This document shows, piece by piece, positions 23,163 through 24,114 of a stretch of 24,114 nucleotides of DNA. Under the pieces are notes generated by a model. The model made no database searches and was not told where the DNA came from. It worked only from the letters and a program-made list of their open reading frames with translations. The position numbers and the translations under genes are program-made. This DNA comes from Caulobacteraceae bacterium (GTDB lineage Bacteria; Pseudomonadota; Alphaproteobacteria; Caulobacterales; Caulobacteraceae): positions 1 to 24,114 of the forward strand of contig CANJYY010000001.1 in NCBI GenBank assembly GCA_947479185.1, in the 5' to 3' direction. Position 1 is the stretch's first letter; the number at the start of each line of letters is the position of its first letter.

Positions 23163-23239
23163 GGGACTGGTCAACCTGTCCCATGATCGCGCTGACGGGG
23201 ACAGGTTATCCAGTCCCGAGGGACAGGATAACCTGTCCC
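23163..23239. repeat. Cluster of three 20-bp palindromes
   Basis: Three related palindromes sit in 77 bases: 23163-23182 (GGGACTGG-TCAA-CCTGTCCC), 23198-23217 (GGGACAGG-TTAT-CCAGTCCC) and 23220-23239 (GGGACAGG-ATAA-CCTGTCCC). The third has perfect 8-bp arms; the first two have one mismatch each. The last two also form one longer inverted repeat, with 15-bp perfect outer arms at 23197-23211 and 23226-23240. The block starts 29 bases after the kinase stop on the minus strand. A solo relative is at 4817-4834. It may be a REP-like element, a 3'-UTR hairpin array or an operator cluster. Confidence 0.75.
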
Positions 23240-23268
23240 CATTGGCCGGACCTGAATGTCGATTGGTC

Positions 23269-24114
23269 CTACGCCGCGATCACGCCCTGCAGGCGGCGGA
23301 TCGGCAGGATGAAGCTGACCGTGGTGCCTTCGCCCGGAGTGCTGTCCATCTCCAGCGCGCCCTCGTGCAGCTCGATCAGCGACTTGGTCAGCGCCAGGCC
23401 AAGGCCCGTGCCCTGGGTCGTCTTGCTGTGCTGGCTCTCGACCTGCTCGAATGGCTGGGCCAGACGGGCCAGGTCGTCCTTGCTGATGCCGATGCCGGTG
23501 TCGGACACCGAGACCCGCACCCGTTCGCCCAGTGTGTCCTGGCGGACCTCGGCGCGGACCGTGACCCGGCCGCCGCGCGGGGTGAACTTGATCGCGTTGC
23601 TGAGCAGGTTGAGCAGCACCTGCTTGACCGCCCGGTAGTCGGCCTCGATCTCCGGCAGGAAGGGGAAATCGACGGTGAGGAACAGGCCGGCCGCCTCGGC
23701 GCGGTTGCGCACCAGCCGCACGGCGTCCTCGGTGACCTCCTCGAGGTTCAGCGGCTCGAACTTGAGGTTCATCTTGCCGGCCTCGATCTTCGACATGTCG
23801 AGGATGTCGTTGATCAGGGCCAGCAGGTGCTGGCCGCTGTTGTGGATGTCGCCGGCGTATTCCTTGTAGCGCGGGTCGCCGAGCGGGCCGTACATCTCGG
23901 CGATCATGATCTCGCTGAAGCCGTTGACCGCGTTGAGCGGCGTGCGCAGCTCGTGGGACATGTTGGCGAGGAACTCGCTCTTGGCCTTGTTGGCCGCCTC
24001 GGCGCGGACCTTCTCGTTCTCGTACTTGCGGGCCAGCTCGGCCAGCTGCTCCTGGCTGCGCTCGAGGCTGACCACGGCGTTCTGCAGCTGCTCCTCGTTG
24101 AGGCGGCGGGCCTC
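23269..24114 (-). CDS. pleC: PleC/DivJ-type sensor histidine kinase (C-terminal part, runs off window)
   Basis: The 281 C-terminal residues of a kinase whose start lies beyond the right edge; the frame is open to the last base. A coiled-coil (visible residues 5-45) leads into HisKA with H54 in SEFLANMSHELRTPLNAVNG, followed by FSEIMIAEMYGPLGDPRYKEYA, the segment typical of the PleC/DivJ/PdhS kinases that act on DivK. HATPase_c has the N-box LLNLLSNAIKFTP (168-179), G1 SDTGIGI (204-210), the F-box PFEQVESQHS and G2 GTGLGLAL. In Caulobacter, PleC controls polar development and cell-fate asymmetry. The PleC name is my best match from residue pattern; DivJ or another PleC/DivJ homologue is possible because the sensor half is not visible. 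Confidence 0.85.
   Translation of the reverse strand, partial: EARRLNEEQLQNAVVSLERSQEQLAELARKYENEKVRAEAANKAKSEFLANMSHELRTPLNAVNGFSEIMIAEMYGPLGDPRYKEYAGDIHNSGQHLLALINDILDMSKIEAGKMNLKFEPLNLEEVTEDAVRLVRNRAEAAGLFLTVDFPFLPEIEADYRAVKQVLLNLLSNAIKFTPRGGRVTVRAEVRQDTLGERVRVSVSDTGIGISKDDLARLAQPFEQVESQHSKTTQGTGLGLALTKSLIELHEGALEMDSTPGEGTTVSFILPIRRLQGVIAA

Noticed and set aside
23206..23214. TTATCCAGT as a DnaA box
   Set aside because: It matches the TTATCCACA consensus at 7 of 9 positions, but the core is explained by the palindromic repeat unit, and no replication gene or AT-rich segment is nearby.
21962..23638. 558-codon plus-strand open frame opposite tyrosinase and crossing into the kinase
   Set aside because: It runs antisense to two well-supported genes and through palindromic intergenic DNA; low-complexity Arg/Gly/Ala composition.

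Overview
The window is GC-rich DNA with very tight gene packing. It looks like a chromosome segment of an alphaproteobacterium, most probably Caulobacteraceae (Caulobacter, Phenylobacterium or Brevundimonas type). This rests on the tail end of a gene-transfer-agent (GTA) cluster, a cycHJKL-type cytochrome c maturation operon followed by degP, a two-component pair and glnE, and a PleC-like histidine kinase. The genus is inferred; no rRNA or other taxonomic marker is present.

Layout. (1) 1-4797: the last codons of a GTA NlpC/P60 peptidase, the large GTA host-specificity/tail-tip protein, and a DnaJ-class co-chaperone lacking a zinc finger. (2) 4876-7346: an exported PepSY protein followed by a PhoP/PhoQ-like (FeuP/FeuQ-like) response regulator and histidine kinase. 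(3) 7425-8765: a conserved-looking protein of unknown function. (4) 8826-12779: ccmI-ccmE-ccmF-ccmH with ATGA-type stop/start overlaps (haem lyase part of System I cytochrome c maturation; ccmG is absent here). (5) 12913-16747: periplasmic protease DegP/HtrA and a second OmpR-type two-component pair. (6) 16789-19677: glnE, the glutamine synthetase adenylyltransferase/adenylyl-removase. (7) 19740-21754: an envelope-signalling operon of an exported four-EF-hand protein, an ECF sigma factor, a single-pass anti-sigma candidate and a membrane-anchored Metal_resist/Spy-like protein. (8) Minus strand 21764-23029: a Tat-exported tyrosinase/polyphenol oxidase. (9) 23030-23268: an intergenic region dense in palindromes. 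(10) Minus strand 23269-24114: the C-terminal half of a PleC/DivJ-type histidine kinase running off the window.

Much of the window deals with the envelope: three complete or partial phospho-signalling systems, an ECF sigma system, a periplasmic protease, periplasmic cytochrome maturation and an exported copper enzyme. Most genes are on the plus strand and co-directional; only the tyrosinase and the terminal kinase are on the minus strand. Initiation codons other than ATG are common (TTG, GTG), often overlapping the upstream stop as TTGA or GTGA, which points to translational coupling.

The most interesting features are the CnrYXH-like ECF operon with an added EF-hand protein and a histidine-free sensor candidate, the FeuN-P-Q-like PepSY/TCS module, the plant-PPO-like bacterial tyrosinase, and a cluster of three 20-bp palindromes in the last intergenic region with a solo relative near 4.8 kb. 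No CRISPR array, tRNA, rRNA, insertion sequence or phage integrase was seen. There is no gene-free stretch longer than 300 bases; the longest is 23030-23268.
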